Below, in pieces: positions 11,339 to 21,888 of a stretch of 64,000 nt of DNA. Positions within the stretch are counted from its first letter, which is position 1. Every line of letters starts with the position of its first letter. The DNA comes from Tuctoria greenei. Lineage: Eukaryota; Streptophyta; Magnoliopsida; Poales; Poaceae. Where the stretch lies: contig JAYESD010000004.1 of NCBI GenBank assembly GCA_036927565.1, positions 166,505,697-166,569,696 on the forward strand, read 5' to 3'. The position numbers and the translations under genes were made by a program. Below the pieces are notes generated by a model. It did no database searches, had not been told where the DNA came from, and saw only the letters and a list, made by a program, of their open reading frames with translations.

Positions 11339-13098
11339 TGGGATCGAAGAGCACATGAAAAGCTACCAGAGTGGGGTGAATGGTAGATTAAAACTTTTTC
11401 AGTGGAAGCAATAAAATCCCCTCAGCAGAAAAACGATATGTTAAAGAAATCGTGTGTGAGACTAATCTAAATGTGTTTCACCGTGAAAAAAGTGTTAGAG
11501 AGAATCAAGTCACGAAGACGACACAACAAGAATCACTCAAATCTGTCGAGAGAAACTCAAGTTACAATCGAATGATCGAACAAAGGTCAATCTGTCCTAC
11601 CCGAGAAAAACAGTTCTGGAACGCTGCAAAGAAACTCGTGTAGATCATAAACCATAAATCCAATTACCGTGAAATTTTGACAGATGATAGAAAATTAAGT
11701 TGTGAAGACAACCCAAAAAGTATCACGTCAATCGGATCTGTAAAACCCGAGTTATGATAAAACCACCAAAGAAAGGTAGTGTTGTGCAGAAACTCGACTA
11801 GAAAGACTTAAAGAAAACAAGTCGGACGAACAAGACAAAAAAGTTCCTTTCAACTACGAATTTTATTCAATAGAGCACAAGAGGAACAGACCTAAAGTCG
11901 TGCACCACGAGCTCTGGCCTCCCTTGCTTATATAACCAGCCCTTAGGCCAACCCAAACCTAACTAGGATTCTAATCCTACTCAGTTCACGAATCAAAATT
12001 TTCCATAACTGCTCAAGACTCTTCTATACGAAGATAGAAGCAATCTTAAGACTTCCAAACACTTTAGGAACGTATCCCACATTCCTAAAACAACTCAAAT
12101 TCGTGACCCACACGAAATCCTATCACAACCAACTCAAAACTTTTCATATTTGAGTCAAACACGACTCAGATGCAGCCTGAGTCCATAACCTAGTCGGTTG
12201 GACCTTTCTGACCAATTTTTTATGTCCACATCTCTTCATCACGCCTCGGAACCATGTAGCCACGTCCATGCACTCCTTGCATACGTGTAAACATCTTCCA
12301 ACGATGTCCACGATACCTTCATATGCATTGTTCTTGATTCAAACATGTTGTGCAACCTTCCGATCAACTCAACCACAATTCCTCCCGAACTTGGTTGTTG
12401 AATCTCATCTTCTCTCTAAGACTAGTTCAATGGATCACGTCACCAGCCATGTCTTGAACCCAAGCAATACCTGCACATGAATAAACAATCAATAGTTCCG
12501 ATCACAAGTCCTCGACTTGACTCTCGTTAGTTCTGATAACCACAACACCTTACGTGAGCACCTCACGTAAGCATGTTGCAAACCATAGCAAAATGATATC
12601 AGTCATAACCACCAAAACACACCAAAAACTTAGTAAAAGGAAACTAAGAAAACTTTCCATAATCCAAAAAAACAAGTTTGAAACATTACAAAATAAAGCA
12701 GAACTACTGCGATCAAGCTTCGAACCTGGTCAAAGCTAACCAGACCTTGAACCGAAGCTTACCAAAGCTATCAGGATCTAGCGCTGGAACTTACCAAAGC
12801 CAGCAGGACCTAGCGCCAGAGCTAACCGAAGCTAGTCGAACCTAGAACCGGAGCTTACCAAAGCTAGTCGGATCTAGAGCCGGAGCTAACAAAAGCTAGT
12901 CAAAGAAGTCGGAACTAGCCAAAGCAAGTTGGACCTTATGTCAGACCTTGCCAGAGCTAACCAAAACAAGCCGTACCTATCGTCGGACCTTGTTGGAGCT
13001 TGGACCTAGAGTCGGAACTTGATGATAAGGGTTTTTTGGTAGTATTCAAAACTTTTATCGCCATAGCCAACGTATTCAGCACACATAGGTCTCACACA
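11339..13098 (-). repeat. Solo LTR of a copia family (1760 bp)
   Basis: Flanked by the exact 5-bp duplication CGATG at 11334-11338 and 13099-13103, with no internal region, so it is a solo LTR left by LTR-LTR recombination. It is colinear with the LTR at 17694-19287: both begin near GGATCGAAGAGCAC, share CATGTAGCCACGTCCATGC, and end AGGTCTCACA. Comparison with that element gives minus orientation. On that strand a TATATAAG box lies at 11927-11934. Removing it restores the E4 integrase zinc region. Confidence 0.88.
12715..13020. repeat. Degenerate tandem repeat inside the solo LTR
   Basis: About nine imperfect units of roughly 32 bp built on GAGCTTACCAAAGCTAGTCGG, with alternating AGCTTACC/AGCTAACC forms. 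The related LTR at 17694-19287 lacks this array in the corresponding position, so it expanded or was lost after the copies split. Confidence 0.7.
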
Positions 13099-13103
13099 CG
13101 ATG

Positions 13104-13845
13104 CACTACTTGCAATAAAGCTAAGTCTCGCCTTAACCCACATGGTCTTTATATGCCTCTTCATGTTCCTAGTGTACCTTGGGAGGATATTTCTATGGAC
13201 TTTGTTTTGGGATTGTCTAGGACTAAGACGGGGAGGGATAGTATTTTTGTAGTTGTTGATCATTTCTCCAAAATGGCACACTTTATACCTTGTCATAAGA
13301 ATGATAATGCCTCACACATTGCTGATTTGTTTATAACGGAAATTGTTCGTTTACATGGTGTGCCAAATACCATTGTTTCTGATCGTGATGCAAAATTTTT
13401 AAGTCATTTTTGGAGAACTTTGTGGTATAAATTGAGAACCAAGTTGTCGTACTTTATCCACTATGTTGCAGGCTGTCTTGAAAACAAATTTGAAGTTGTG
13501 GGGGGAGTGTTTACCACATATAGAATTTTCTTACAATAGATCTATTCACTCCACGACGAAGGTAAGTCCATTCCAGGTAGTGTATGGTTTTAATCCTTGT
13601 GCTCCTATTGATTCATAAACTATAAATATGGATGCTACACGACGATCTGAATTCATTCTTAAGATGGATGAAACTACAAAGAAAAATATTGAAAAGATGA
13701 ATGAGAAGTATAGGATTGCATGTAGTAAAGGTAGAAAAGAAGTAAAACTTGAACTGGGTGATTTCGTGTGGTTACATTTGAGAAAAGAGCGATTCCCTAA
13801 CTTGAGAAAATCTAAACATATGCCATGAGCTGCTGGTCCTTTTAA
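13104..13845 (+). pseudogene. Integrase core and C-terminus of E4, deleted
   Basis: The reading resumes after the solo LTR at [17 protein letters not shown] and continues [16 protein letters not shown] (first Asp), [35 protein letters not shown] (second Asp). Soon after about 13450 the HPQTDGQTE segment with the catalytic Glu is missing, and the read jumps to a region normally downstream. The tail has KLELGDFVWLHLRKERFPNLRKSK at 13740-13820. At about 13843-13848 the frame fuses directly to the 3' LTR, so the pol C-terminus and the first ~90 bp of that LTR were lost in one deletion. Confidence 0.83.
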
Positions 13846-14613
13846 GTTCCTAACTTCCTTTGCATGTGAGTTTGAGAATAGATTGCTATGTGATGATTTA
13901 ATTGTTATTAGGAACAATCAAGAATATCACTAACTAAAGGTCAGAGGCCTTGGGAACGTGGAGAACCTGCTGGGACGTCCACAAGTTGATGGAATCAGTT
14001 TACAACTCGGACTTGAGTTCAACTCGAAGTCCAGGAACAGTCCACCTTTAAATGGACACCCAGGACGCATACGTACTCCGTTTTTGACGTTCACAATATT
14101 CTCGGAAAGAGGAGAAGATAAACTTTCCAATGGCTCTGGTACCACCTCAAAATTCCTCCGGAGTCATTGGAAATCATGGAAACAAGTAGAGTCCAGATTT
14201 CTGTCCGGTGTTGCGCCACTGAATCGGGCCTTTGGGCCTTGTGTCCCGTATGAGTCCATTAGGGACGCGTCTAAGTGTGTTTTGGCTGAACCCTAGCCTT
14301 TAAATACTGCAGCTGCCGGTCATATTCGTTGAGTTTTGCTTATATCAATAATATCGATGTTCTACGGTTTGTGAGACCCCAACTTAGATTTCATTTCGTG
14401 TCTTTGACGTTCTTGCTTGTGTTCTCGGTTGCACTTGCAGGGATTAGCCTTCTTGGCGAGGTCAAATGTGTGCAGCACGGTTGATAACCAACGGAGCAGT
14501 GGTATAGTGATTGCAGGGGTACTCAAACTGCTCGAGTGCCACAGATCATCAACGTCAAGTTCTCCACCCCAATCGACTTACCTTTCGAAAGATCGGGCCT
14601 AAATTACTCATCA
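13846..14613 (+). repeat. 3' LTR of E4 (768 bp, 5' end deleted)
   Basis: Colinear with 5792-6552 of the 5' LTR, from GTTCCTAACTTCC to ACTCATCA, then the AGATT target duplication. An 8-bp difference lies near 13861 (extra TTGCATGT-like bases). Confidence 0.87.
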
Positions 14614-15142
14614 AGATTATCCGTGAGAACTTGAGTGTTGCTCAATCAAGACAAAAAGGCTATGCGGACAATAGGAGAAGGAAACTAGCTTTTGAAGTGG
14701 GAGATTTTGTTTACCTCGAGGTGTCACCAATGAGAGGTCATAAGAGGTTTAACATAAGAGGCAAGCTAGCACCTCGCTATATTGGACCATTCAAGATTTT
14801 GGACAGAAGAGGAGAGGTAGCATATAAACTGGAGATGCCAGCTCATTTTTCAGATGTTCATGATGTGTTTCATGTTTCCCAGCTCAAGAAGTGTTTAAGG
14901 GTACCGGAAGAACAAGTGACAATGGATGAATTGGAGCTAGAGGCAGATTTGACTTATGCCGAGTAACCGGTCAAAATCATGGAAACTAAGGAGAGGGTCA
15001 CAAGAAACAAGGTTATTAGATTGTTTAAAGTTCAATGGAAGCATCATACTGAGTTAGAGGCAACATGGGAGCTAGAAGATGATCTCAAGAAGAAATTTCC
15101 CTATCTTTTCTCTTCTGCGTCGAATCTCGAGGGCGAGATTCA
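14614..15142 (+). pseudogene. Integrase C-terminus with chromodomain-like tail (E2)
   Basis: This is the second half of the integrase begun at 5066. It reads IRENLSVAQSRQKGYADNRRR, GDFVYLEVSPMRGHKRFNIRG, LAPRYIGPFKIL, YKLEMPAHFSDVHDVFHVSQLKKC (the GPY/F module), then a TAA at 14964-14966. The same frame goes on as TRNKVIRLFKVQWKHHTELEATWELEDDL, which fits a Tekay-type chromodomain in which the V-x-W-x-x-H and A-T-W-E positions are the recognisable points. Chromodomains are thought to steer insertion to heterochromatin. The single stop is probably decay. Confidence 0.85.
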
Positions 15143-15156
15143 TTTTAAGGGGGGTA
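15143..15156 (+). other. Polypurine tract of E2
   Basis: TTTTAAGGGGGGTA lies directly before the TGTTTGTAACACCC start of the 3' LTR. Such tracts prime plus-strand DNA synthesis. Confidence 0.7.
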
Positions 15157-15655
15157 TGTTTGTAACACCCTCATTTTCAAGCATCATGCATTGCATAAGT
15201 TCATTATGCATATTCAACATTAACCGACGTAAAAAGAAATAAGTTTAAAATTGAATTAGAAGCAAAACCACACTTAAGAATTCTGGGAAGTGTGGACTAG
15301 TCCGTTTTTGGTACAGACTAGTCAGATTTCTCTCTGAATTTGCTCGGAAATGTCCATTTTTGCTACGGACTATTCCGGTTTTTGCCTCTGGACATTTTCG
15401 TACTTGTCCGTTTTCGCCTCTGTCAATCTTCGGACTAGTCCGGCCTTTTGCGGACTTGTCCGGTAAATCACGATTCTGAGTTGATCTTTTGATCCACGAC
15501 TTGTTTTTGGGTTTTACCTTAAGTGGGCCTAAGGACGTCGTGTCTAACTCTTTTTGGAGCCATGTGGGACCCCAAACTGGCCTCTACCCATCTTAAACTC
15601 GAATTCCATCAAAATCTAGCCTCCACCTCTATATAAACCACCCCACCCCTTGATC
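15157..15655 (+). repeat. 3' LTR of E2, truncated
   Basis: It starts TGTTTGTAACACCC after the polypurine tract and holds a palindrome array and a TATATAAA box at 15630-15637. It stops near 15655 against the copia pol fragment. The 5' LTR piece in this window covers a different part of the LTR, so the two cannot be compared. Confidence 0.65.
15293..15462 (+). promoter_or_regulatory. CGGACTAGTCCG-type palindrome array in the E2 LTR
   Basis: Six or more copies of the 12-bp motif start at 15293, 15314, 15366, 15399, 15431 and 15451. 15431-15442 is the exact palindrome, and 15431/15451 are 20 bp apart. The array lies upstream of the TATA-like box, the U3 position expected for promoter elements. 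Function is inferred from position only. Confidence 0.5.
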
Positions 15656-16440
15656 TTATATCCTTTTGCCTACGTGACCAAGTCTACAATGCCAAAAATA
15701 TAAGCCTCTTGAATCATTAGCAACTAGACACCTATGCTTAGAGGATGACATGTCAAAATAATCTTTAAAAACTCTTCCAAACTGAGACATGTTAAACATA
15801 AGCTCATCATTAGAATATACAACCTTGCAGTAATTTTTAATTAAAATAATTTCAATATTTTCATCTAACAATTGTGAAACAGAAAACAAGTTGTATTTCA
15901 AATTTTTAACAAGTGTCACATCTTTCAAAGTGTAGGCTCCCTTTGGATTGAAGGAATGGCAAAGGAATTTTGAAGGATAGTATTTGTAAAGGATTTTTTT
16001 CCTACATTACCATTTGACTCACAGGAAAAACAATGGGTAGTTTCCATAGGAATGGATTCTTTTGCTAAATTTTGTAGGAAACCTAACATGAGCTTGGACT
16101 TCTTTTTTCTTTCCTAGCTCATGTTACAGGTTCCCTTGTTTTTCCTATGATGCTGCCAAAGGGCTTCTCATCTCAATTCCTATAGGATTGCAAAGACATA
16201 TAATTTCAATTCCTATGTTTTTCCTATTCCTGTGCTTTTCAATTCCTTCAATCCAAAGGGAGCCATAGTGATTATTAATTGTATCCGAACCCTAAGCAAT
16301 TATAGTAGTTAAAGAATTATTGACAAAAGTAACATTCTCTACACATGACACAAAAGAGAGGGAGGAGAACCACTCTTTGTTACCGGTCATATGGCGTGAG
16401 CAACCTGAATCCACAAGCCAAATGCTCTCCTTCCTCTAGC
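15656..16440 (-). pseudogene. Copia pol N-terminus: protease and GAG-pre-integrase (E3)
   Basis: On the minus strand the protease active site reads IWLVDSGCSRHMTGNKEWF at about 16420-16360, with the DSG catalytic triad. An in-frame TAG follows the segment VNNSLTTIIA. The MITE at 15935-16264 interrupts the next codons. After it the frame continues TLKDVTLVKNLKYNLFSVSQ and ends WHCRLGHVGKRI, the His/Cys region that begins integrase. The following codon is a stop, and pol homology ends at about 15656. Confidence 0.83.
15935..16264. mobile_element. MITE-like element inserted in copia pol (330 bp)
   Basis: Terminal inverted repeats of at least 23 bp begin GGCTCCCTTTGGATTGAAGG at 15935 and end with the complement at 16264. 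It has no coding capacity. It splits a copia reading cleanly, which shows the empty site: the flanks are consistent with a 2-3 bp TA(C/T) duplication, so a PIF/Harbinger-type origin is possible. The ends also read GGATTGAAGGAAT, repeated in degenerate form inside. Confidence 0.85.
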
Positions 16441-17580
16441 GTGTAACCTACATAGAAGCACAATACGTCGATGACTCATTACTGGGGTTAGTCAAAAGGC
16501 ATTTAGAAAACCAGTACTCTTCATTGTCACTGTTGCGTTCTGCTTCCTCCATACTTGATCTTGAGTTGCTCGCCATGTAACACAGAGTTGCCAAATTGTC
16601 TTCATCCTCGTCACTTCGGGAGTCTACATCGCTCAAGTGTCTAGAAGACCCGAGAGGACATGGTCTACCACTTGGTACTTTGTAAAAGTCTTCTTCTTGT
16701 TGTTGTTATTAGCAGAGGAGGACTTAAATTTATTTTGCTTTTCGTCATGGGTATTAGGATCTGAAAGGTTAGACCAATCTGTATGAAAATGTCTTGTTTT
16801 ACCACATTTGAAGCATCATTGAGAACCACCACTTCCTTTCCTTCTAGTTCTCACATTTTGTAATGCTTTTGAGAACCGAGTAGATAGAAGTGCTAGCTCC
16901 TCCACTGGAAACTCTTCCATATGTTCAAGGGTTAGAGAAGACAGAATAGCAAGTGTACCACATGATGAAGATGGACTATAACTATGCATGTCAAGTTGTG
17001 AAACAAATGCAAGAGACTTGTTGAGGTTTTTCTGTGATATAATGTCAAGTTCATGAGTTTTCAGCTTAGAATATAGCACATCTAATAAAATTCTACTCAT
17101 GACAGTGGATTCACGAATAGATGTAACTTTCATCTTCCAAATTCACATGTCTAATGCACTTAATAATTGTCTGGCATTTTCAGCATCTAAAAAATTAACA
17201 TTAGCACTACGCATGTAGCTCAGAATTTTATTAAAGCAAGCAAAAAGATCATCGACCGACTCACTGGGTTGCATCTCAAAATGCATGTATTCTTTATTTA
17301 CCATATCTTGACATGGCTGTTTGATCGTGTTGGATCCTTTGTGGTAGTCGCACAATGCTTTCCACAAATCATATACAGATTGGAGATGTGCAACACGATC
17401 GGAGTCGCTTTGAGTCAATCTTTGTATGATCATGTTTCACGCCTTGTTGTTGTTGTTGATGTCCCTCATGTTAGCATCCGTGACTTCATCATTTGACGGC
17501 ATGATGAAGCACTTGAAGACCTTTTATCATATGGTGAAGCCTTGCGCCTGTATGTAAGCCTCCATGCGAGCCTTTCAAAC
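16441..17580 (-). pseudogene. Copia Gag (E3), frameshifted
   Basis: The UBN2-type Gag starts near 17580 (MEAYIQAQGFTI) after a degraded leader. The longest part is 17433-17143: MIIQRLTQSDSDRVAHLQSV, LWKALCDYHKGSNTIKQ, FEMQPSESVDDLFACFNKIL. A TGA and a frame change lead to 17133-16816 (ESTVMSRILLDVLYSKL, PVEELALLSTRFSKALQNV). A zinc knuckle follows as CFKCGKTRHFHTDW, where the fourth ligand Cys is replaced by Trp. The 16636-16448 segment is an acidic linker. Confidence 0.78.
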
Positions 17581-17679
17581 CAGAAAATTAAGCTATCAAA
17601 ACACACAAGGTTTTGTGGCGTATTTTGTCCATGTTGATTAGTAAAAACACGTGTAAATCAAAGAGATTAGAGAAACTTG

Positions 17680-17691
17680 TCTCTGATACCA
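17680..17691 (-). other. Primer binding site of E3 (Met-tRNA type)
   Basis: Minus strand TGGTATCAGAGA lies two bases after the LTR end. Confidence 0.8.
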
Positions 17692-17693
17692 AT

Positions 17694-19287
17694 TGTAGGA
17701 TCGAAGAGCACGTGAAAATCTACCAGATGTGTTGAATGGTAGATTAAAACTTTTTCACCAGAAACAACGAAAACCCCTCGACAGAAAATCAACCTGATAG
17801 AAAAACCATGTGTGTGAGTGTTTCCAACATGTTCAAAATGTGAAAAATTAGTGTAGATCATAGAGAATCAATTCAAGAAGACACGACAACAAGAATCACG
17901 AGAAAACTTTGAGTAAAACCCAAGTTATGACCAAAACCCTGAGCAAAGGTCAATTTGATCTAATAGAGAGCAAACAGATCTGCAATGCTGCAAAGAAACT
18001 CGTGTAACTCAAAAACCATAAATCCGATGAACAAGAAATTTTCATAGATGATATAGTATTGAGTTGTTAAGACAACACAAAAAGAATCATGTTAATTGGA
18101 CCTATAGAACTCGATTTACGATCAAAACACCAAAGAAAGGTCGGGCAACGCAGAAACTCGACAAGAAAGACTTGACGAAAACAAGTCGGACAAACAAGGC
18201 ATAAAAGATCCTCTAAACTACTAATTTTACTAACCAAAGACACAAGAGGAACAGCCCAAAGTCGTCCACCATGAGCTCTGGCCTCCCTTGCTTATATAAC
18301 TAGACCTTAGGCCAACCCAATCCTAACTAGGACTCCTATTCCTACTCAATTTCAACCAAAACTTTCCATAACTGCTCAAGCCTCTTCTATATGCAGATAG
18401 AAGCAATTTTAAGAATTCCAAACACCTTTAAAACGTCCCAAACATTCCTAAAACAAAATAACTATGTGACCCACATGAAATCTAACCAAAACGAACTCGA
18501 AACCTTCCATAAACAAACCATAACCACCTCAGCCATAGCTTGAGACATAATCCAGCTGGTTGGACCTTTCCGTCCATATCTTCACATCCATATCTCTTCA
18601 TCACGCCTTTGAACCATGTAGCCACGTCCATGCGCCCCTTGAACACATGCAAACACTTTCCAATGATGTCCATGATACCTTCATATGCATTGTTCTTTAC
18701 TCAAACATTCTGGCGACCTCCCGACCAACTCAACCACAATTCCTCCCAAACTTGGTTGTTGAACTTCATCTTATCCCTAAGACTAGTTCAATGGATCCCG
18801 TCACCAGCCATGTCTTGACCTCAAGAAAGACTTGCACATGAACAAACAACCAATTCTTCCGAGCATAAGTCCTCGACTTGACTCACATTAGTCCGATAAC
18901 CACGACACCTTATGTGAGCATCTCACATAAGCATGTTGCAAATGTAGCAAGATAAAATCCATCATGATCAGCCATAACACATCAAAAACTTAGTAAAAGA
19001 ATACTAAGCAAACTTTCTCATAAGTGTAAATCAAGTTGAAACGTTGCAAATGAAAAATATAACATCCGCATGAATATTTCAGCACAATAAGGATTAGATA
19101 GTCCAAAGCAGCCGCTATACATTATACAACAAAAAGTTTGGACATTCTGAAATGTGAAACACGTGCAGCTCACATGCAGCAAAAGTTTGGATAGCGCAAA
19201 GTGTGTTTCTCAAGTATATTCAAAACTTTGCATGTAAACCTTCACGTTTAACATAATTGTCAATGTATTCAGCACATAGGTCTCACA
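17694..19287 (-). repeat. 5' LTR of E3 (1594 bp)
   Basis: Its plus-strand ends are TGTAGGATCG at 17694 and TCTCACA at 19287. It is colinear with the solo LTR. On the minus strand a TATATAAG box is at about 18290-18297, within the same sequence block as in the solo LTR (GAGCTCTGGCCTCCCTTG). It contains no gene. Confidence 0.85.
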
Positions 19288-19509
19288 CGGAGGCCACGCT
19301 GTCAGTACAGAACACTTCTTCAGTCCAGAGGCTAGTGATGGAGGCACCGGCCACGGCGATAGGGTTAGGAGGCTCCAACCCTCCACGCAAACCGGGATGT
19401 CAGGCCCGCTGGAGCTGCAAGGGTTCTCGATAAGGCATGATTGCCAAGTCTCGTATTGCTTCTTTTATTGCTTCTTTTGTCTAATGTAGTCTAGCCTTGG
19501 CTTCATAGG
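19288..19509 (+). other. GC-rich lead-in to the antisense ORF, no gene recognised
   Basis: It holds an ATG at 19338 that opens only a short frame. A T-rich tract ending TTCATAG before 19508 could be a splice acceptor for the ORF that follows, but this is unproven. Confidence 0.3.
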
Positions 19510-20927
19510 TTGTCGTCGGCCGGCATAATGCCCTTGCCGCAGCAAGGGGATGGAGAGAGGGTGCCAACCTTTGTTGGCACCGGAGGTTCGACGGCTATGT
19601 CAGCCCTCGAGCCACCTCGCGGGACGGAATCCTCTGTGCACAAAGACGCTGTCTCGGAAATTGCAACTGCTCCAGAGGGTGGCGTGGCTCATACAAGCGG
19701 TGCACAAGGTTCTAAGTTTGGGTGGCATCGAGGATGGCTCCGTTGATGGATCCTGACATCGCTCCCCTTCCCGAGCAACCTATGAGTGAGGACGCTCCAG
19801 CCTCCAGCAGTGTCGGGGTCTTTGCAGCGGTGGGCACACAGGAACGAGGCACGGAGCCAGTGCTGGAGCCCACCTAGAGAAACAGTGCCTTGATTCCCAC
19901 AATTGGTGCCTCGACGAGCGGGGTAGTGTCGGACATTGATGCGTCTTCACATGATGGAGCAAGTGGAGTTGTGGCAGCATTGGGTGAGGACGCACCCACA
20001 CAGGATGAGGTAGCTGCGCGGGGTGACAACAATGTGCCTTCCCCGAGTGGCGATGTGCCCACATCGATCGATGCGGTTGCACAGGGCAGAGATGACGTGC
20101 CTGCTCCAGTCGGTGACACACCTACTCCGGACGACATGGCTACGCAGGTGGTGACTCGCCTGCAGCGGGCGATGATCCACCCATAATAGACGATGACGCT
20201 TCTCCCCGGGGCTCCTACCGGCAGGCTTCTGGGCCCTCTTGTGCCGGTTGCGGACGCCGAGGAGGTTAAGTTAGTCAAAAGGCAGCCTCTAGTAGCGACA
20301 ACCGAACCGATCCCCCGCTGCAAGGCCATTGTAGTGCCTCACTCCGGCCTCCATCAAGCGCAGGCTGCGCTCGACCGGGACTGGGAGAGACTGCGCGCGA
20401 GGGAGGATCTCCTTTCAGAGGAGGAGAAGCTCACGGTGAAGGAGTGGGGCATGATGGAGCCGTCCGACACTAGATCGTGGAGGCTCTTGAAGGAGACTTG
20501 AGAAGCTAATGCCGAAGCCAACGCCCGCCTCACGACCTGTGAGGACATGCGGTTGGAACTCGCCCATCGCGAGGTCGCCGTCGCCGAATAGGAGCGGGGG
20601 CTGGATGAGAAGGAAGAGGAGGCTTCCCCCAGGCTCCATCTTGACCGGGACGAGGTGAGGTCCCACATCGAGGGCCTCGACCGCTGGGAGGAAGACTTAA
20701 CGCAAGAACGGGAGCACTTGGCGAAGGAGCACCAAGCCATCTTGGACCTCGAGCTCAATGCCCAGCTCCAGGAGAGCGTCCTGGAACTTCACACCTGGGA
20801 ACTTGACGACTAGGAGAAAGCATTGGCCGTAGGAATAAGAAGTCCTACGAAGGCGGGCTAGAAGCTCTGGAGGTGGCGTGGCAGACGGTGAAGGACCTCC
20901 AAGCCTCCCGCGCAGCTGGGGCGCAGG
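19510..20927 (+). pseudogene. Antisense accessory ORF of E6, N-terminal and coiled-coil part
   Basis: Plus-strand coding-like DNA, opposite to pol. The first frame (19510-19746) is low in hydrophobics. The next (19890-20186) is Ala/Asp/Val/Pro-rich with repeats such as SGDVPTSIDAVAQ and VGDTPTPDD. From 20193 comes a long heptad-like charged region: QAALDRDWERLRAREDLLSEEE, RLTTCEDMRLELAHREVAVAE, EEDLTQEREHLAKEHQAIL. In-frame stops at about 20500, 20590 and 20811 and frame changes break it. The combination of a disordered N-terminus and a coiled coil fits the extra ORFs of Tat elements, whose function is unknown. The SIRE at 20928 splits it; the C-terminus resumes at 23557. Confidence 0.6.
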
Positions 20928-21328
20928 TGAAAGTGTCTCTAGGCATCCCCATGGGTTTTGGATGATTGATGACGACAATTAAGAGACTAATGAGCTGAGT
21001 TGATCTTAAGCACTAGTGTGATGATTGAAATGGGACAAAATCCCTCAAAAAGGAAAAGGTTGAAACGGGTGTCGAAGACTCAGGCATAGAAATTAGGGTT
21101 TCTATTGTGTTGGGTTTAGACTAGCCGTACCATGTGTGAGGGTGGTTGTATCATGTGCATTGAGATCATCCAAGAGGGCTCAAAGTGGTGGTTGAGAGAA
21201 AAACCTAAGTGAGGAGCCCATTTGAGAGAAAAACACCAGTGACCGAACTTGTCCGGGCTTCAAGCCTGACTAGTCCGGGGTAGCCAATTTAGTCCATTTT
21301 GGGACGTACTAAATGTCTATATTGGGTA
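20928..21328 (+). repeat. 5' LTR fragment of SIRE-r
   Basis: Colinear with 21889 to about 22284 of the second LTR until TAAATGTCT(A/T)T, then replaced by internal 3' sequence. This marks the deletion breakpoint. Confidence 0.8.
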
Positions 21329-21730
21329 GTCAGTGGTTGTCTCATCCGAGGAAGAAGACAATGATGAAGATGCCAATGATCCGGAGGCCACGAAGAGCGA
21401 TAGTGAGTGGCAACAAGGCGGAGACGATGACAATGACGATGATGAAGAATAGATCCTAGGGCTCTAATTCTCTCTTTTTCTTTTGGTGTCTTGATGCAAA
21501 AGGGGGAGAGATTGGAAGGGGGCACTTAAAGTTTTAATAGTCATTGTCTATTTTTATCCTCCATGGACATGTATTATGTTTCAAAACTCTCGCATTTAAA
21601 ATTGTGTAAGACTTAATCTATGTTTCACAAGTACTATGCTTACTTGTGATGTTATGGTTGAATTGACTTATTTATCATGCATATTTATTGTCTTATCACA
21701 ATTTATGAGCACATCACTTAGGAACCCCAC
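21329..21730 (+). pseudogene. C-terminal tail of the SIRE third ORF and 3' untranslated sequence (SIRE-r)
   Basis: Only the acidic end is left: SSEEEDNDEDANDPEATKSD and GGDDDNDDDEE before a TAG at about 21451. It matches in character the acidic ends of the third ORFs at 41682 and 50695. The following bases TTTTGGTGTCTTGATGCAAAAGGGGG are shared with both. No other coding sequence is left in this element. Confidence 0.65.
21497..21522 (+). other. Upstream polypurine tract of SIRE-r
   Basis: CAAAAGGGGGAGAGATTGGAAGGGGG lies about 380 bp before the second tract at the LTR. Equivalent tracts occur in both other SIRE elements. Confidence 0.55.
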
Positions 21731-21820
21731 CATAACATGTATATGTATGATAACTCTCTCAGTTTCCTTACTCTTAATGCATACATGGAGGGGGATTTAC
21801 TCATACACATACATGTTATG
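21731..21820 (+). other. Conserved 19-bp inverted repeat (hairpin) of SIRE-r
   Basis: Arms 21731-21749 and 21802-21820 pair at 18 of 19 positions with a 52-nt loop. The arms differ at about eight positions from those in the other two SIRE elements, yet pairing is kept, which supports selection on structure. Confidence 0.75.
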
Positions 21821-21873
21821 AAAAGAAAATATTATCCTTTTTTGTTGAAGCGTAATGTGTTATCATCAATCAC

Positions 21874-21888
21874 CAAAAAGGAGGAGAT
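21874..21888 (+). other. Polypurine tract of SIRE-r at the LTR
   Basis: CAAAAAGGAGGAGAT immediately precedes the second LTR, the position used to prime plus-strand synthesis. Confidence 0.65.

Larger units (their letters stand above)
5698..14613 (+). mobile_element. Nested Ty3/gypsy chromovirus (element E4), possibly CRM-like
   Basis: The 5-bp target duplication AGATT is present at 5693-5697 and 14614-14618, and removing the element rejoins the E2 integrase reading. It contains a 5' LTR, primer site, 1.2-kb leader, gag, protease, RT, RNase H, integrase and a 3' LTR lacking its first ~90 bp. The order protease-RT-RNase H-integrase is gypsy. The RNase H/tether wording ([39 protein letters not shown]) and the TGATGAGGACATC LTR start resemble grass CRM-type elements as I remember them; that lineage call is tentative. 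A solo LTR interrupts it at 11339-13098. Confidence 0.88.
2873..15655 (+). mobile_element. Tekay-like Ty3/gypsy chromovirus (element E2), interrupted and truncated
   Basis: Plus-strand element in pieces: 5' LTR remnant 2873-4389, initiator-Met primer site, deleted gag/protease region, integrase 5066-5692, nested element E4, integrase C-terminus with chromodomain-like tail 14619-15142, polypurine tract, 3' LTR start 15157-15655. RT and RNase H are missing entirely. E1 sits in its 5' LTR and E4 in its integrase, so E2 is the oldest layer of this block. It ends abruptly against a copia fragment at about 15656. Confidence 0.75.
15656..19287 (-). mobile_element. Truncated Ty1/copia element (element E3)
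   Basis: On the minus strand: LTR 19287-17694, primer site, gag, start of pol, then loss of sequence at about 15656. Most of the integrase, RT, RNase H and the 3' LTR are absent. A MITE sits in its pol. The LTR belongs to the same family as the solo LTR at 11339. No target duplication is visible because one end is missing. Confidence 0.83.
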
